DNA of 64,000 bases, from positions 2,794,556 through 2,858,555 of the forward strand of contig NZ_CM001558.1 of the NCBI RefSeq assembly GCF_000281895.1, written 5' to 3'. Shown here piece after piece: positions 62,689 to 64,000 of the stretch. This DNA comes from Pseudomonas fluorescens Q2-87. Its GTDB lineage: Bacteria > Pseudomonadota > Gammaproteobacteria > Pseudomonadales > Pseudomonadaceae. The position numbers were made by a program, and so were the translations under genes. The stretch's first letter is position 1; every line of letters begins with the position of its first letter. The notes under the pieces were generated by a model. It was not told the DNA's origin, did not search any database, and saw only the letters and a program-made list of their open reading frames with translations.

Positions 62689-64000
62689 ATGCCGATCCAA
62701 CGGCCCGATACATTGAGGTCGGCCCCTGGCAACGCCAGTTCCGTGGATGCCATTTCTGGCATCGCGACCAACCTTTTCCGGCAACGCTTCGACCAGATCA
62801 AGGAAGCCTATATCCTGTTTCCGTTGTCAGCGGTTGTCCTGTTGCTGGCGATCTGGGCGGGTACCCTGTACCTGATCGAGGTCGAACGGGGTCGCGCGCA
62901 GCAGGAGATCGCGGCGGCAAGCCTGGAAATCGCCGCGACTTACGAAGCGCAGATCCTGCGGGCGGTGCGTGAGATCGACCAGACGCTCAAACTCATCAAA
63001 TATGCCTATGAGTCCGAGGGCGAACGCAATCCGCTGCCCAGTCTCAAGACGCGGGCGCTGTTGCCATCGCCGTATGTGTTTGATGTCAGCGTGGTTGACG
63101 CTAGCGGTGTGGTTGTCGCGAGCACCCAAGCGAGCGAGACAGGCCTGCAGCTTGCCCGGGATACGCTGCAGAATGTCTGGCACGCGACCACGCTGTCGAT
63201 CAGCCGTCCCTGGAAAAACCCGGTCACGGGCGAGTGGCGATTGCGCTTCAGCCGTCGGCTTGACGCGGCGGACGGCGGGTTCTCCGGCATCGCCATGGTT
63301 GAAGTCGATGCAGCCTATTTTGTCAGCAGCTATGACGCCTCGAAGCTCGGCGACCGAGGGGTGCTCGGGTTGCTTGGCACCGATGGCCTCTTCCGCGTTC
63401 GGCGCACTGGCGAAGCCGTGACCGCCGGTGACGCGGTCAATTATGCGACGGTGGTGCCGGACACGGAAAACACCGAGGCCGTGCTGTCGGTCAATGGCTG
63501 GGACGAGGTGCTGCGCTACACCAGTTCCCGCCAACTCTACGACTTTCCACTGGCGGTGATCGTAGGGTTGTCCGAGGAAGAACAACTGGCCGCCGTGACC
63601 CGGCAGGCGCGCATCTATCTGTGGCGTGCGGCGGGCGGCAGCTTGCTGCTGGTGCTGCTGGTAGGCCTGTTGAGTCGCACCAGCTGGCAGTTGGCGCAAA
63701 GTCGTGCGCGCGCCGCCCAAGCCAAGATCACCTACGCCGAACGGGTCGAATACCTGGCCTATCACGACGGCTTGACCGCGCTGCCCAATCGCAGTTTGTT
63801 CAGCAAGGTCTTGACCCAGAGCATTCTCGAGGCCAGTCGATATGATCGACAACTGGCGGTGCTTTTCCTGGACCTGGACCGTTTCAAGCAGATCAACGAC
63901 ACGCTGGGCCACGATGCTGGCGACCAGTTGTTGCAGGAGGTCGCCCAGCGACTCAAGGGCTGCCTGCGTGCCAGCGATACCGTCGCCCGATTGGGCGGCG
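62689..64000 (+). CDS. Membrane-bound diguanylate cyclase (GGDEF) protein, 3' end cut off
   Basis: 437 residues are visible with no stop before the window ends. There is a membrane segment at about 45-65 (LFPLSAVVLLLAIWAGTLYLI), a periplasmic double-Cache-like sensor (about 70-305), and a second segment at about 315-332 (AAGGSLLLVLLVGLL). A GGDEF domain starts at YLAYHDGLTALPNRSLF, continues LDLDRFKQINDTLGHDAGD, and is cut within the RLGG of the active-site loop. An EAL domain may follow outside the window. It makes or senses cyclic di-GMP. The exact class depends on the missing part. Confidence 0.9.
   Translation, partial: MPIQRPDTLRSAPGNASSVDAISGIATNLFRQRFDQIKEAYILFPLSAVVLLLAIWAGTLYLIEVERGRAQQEIAAASLEIAATYEAQILRAVREIDQTLKLIKYAYESEGERNPLPSLKTRALLPSPYVFDVSVVDASGVVVASTQASETGLQLARDTLQNVWHATTLSISRPWKNPVTGEWRLRFSRRLDAADGGFSGIAMVEVDAAYFVSSYDASKLGDRGVLGLLGTDGLFRVRRTGEAVTAGDAVNYATVVPDTENTEAVLSVNGWDEVLRYTSSRQLYDFPLAVIVGLSEEEQLAAVTRQARIYLWRAAGGSLLLVLLVGLLSRTSWQLAQSRARAAQAKITYAERVEYLAYHDGLTALPNRSLFSKVLTQSILEASRYDRQLAVLFLDLDRFKQINDTLGHDAGDQLLQEVAQRLKGCLRASDTVARLGG

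Overview
The window reads as chromosome of a fluorescent pseudomonad (Pseudomonas fluorescens group). It is GC-rich, carries a mannitol operon in the P. fluorescens mtlEFGKDYZ order, a mexEF-oprN efflux operon very close to the P. aeruginosa proteins as I remember them, a galactose dehydrogenase of the P. fluorescens type, DUF1652, and many dispersed REP/REPIN palindromes. I see no rRNA, tRNA, CRISPR array, phage or transposase. The first gene (PQQ sugar dehydrogenase) and the last gene (GGDEF protein) run off the ends.

Layout. 1-3.0 kb: a sugar dehydrogenase, then a threonine dehydratase preceded by what looks like a complete ribosome-mediated attenuator, then a perfect Anr/FNR box in front of a tiny ORF and a DUF1652 gene. 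3.0-12.7 kb: mtlR and the mannitol/arabitol ABC transporter plus mannitol dehydrogenase, xylulokinase and fructokinase, all on the minus strand. 12.8-14.1 kb: a glycosyltransferase. 14.1-24.5 kb: a signalling island with two stand-alone receivers, a 1160-residue CHASE3-GAF hybrid kinase, CheR, a receiver-less CheB, a REC-kinase, a second hybrid kinase and a KaiC-like double ATPase, in tightly overlapping genes with no chemoreceptor. 24.6-25.7 kb: a TPR protein. 26.0-31.9 kb: mexEF-oprN without an adjacent mexT. 32.1-33.5 kb: an orphan periplasmic binding protein and a small Cro-like regulator. 33.6-40.4 kb: xylose isomerase and XylFGH transporter with divergent xylR, but no local xylB; mtlY is the obvious xylulokinase. 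40.7-48.0 kb: an ordinary mixed region (saccharopine dehydrogenase-like, DUF2269, hypotheticals, a DeoR regulator with D-galactose dehydrogenase, TrmK-like methyltransferase, a PD-(D/E)XK-like protein).

48.2-56.9 kb is the most interesting part: a divergent organosulfur cluster. An SfnB/DszC-like flavin oxidoreductase faces an FMN reductase, the dimethyl sulfone monooxygenase SfnG, a truncated acyl-CoA-ligase-like protein that has lost its ATP-binding motif, and a branched-chain-amino-acid-type ABC transporter with only one ATPase. The intergenic region carries sigma-54-like promoters facing both ways and two inverted repeats. The four enzyme-like proteins contain no cysteine and only one or two methionines each, as expected of proteins made during sulfur starvation; the ligase relic shares this, which argues that it is a working part of the sulfur response.

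57.2-60.5 kb: a GntR regulator with altronate/galactarate dehydratase and an L-galactonate-dehydrogenase-like enzyme. 60.8-64.0 kb: a periplasmic trehalase and a membrane-bound GGDEF protein. REP/REPIN elements sit mostly between genes, notably directly after the binding-protein genes of three ABC systems, and one has expanded into a 35-bp tandem array at about 57.1 kb.
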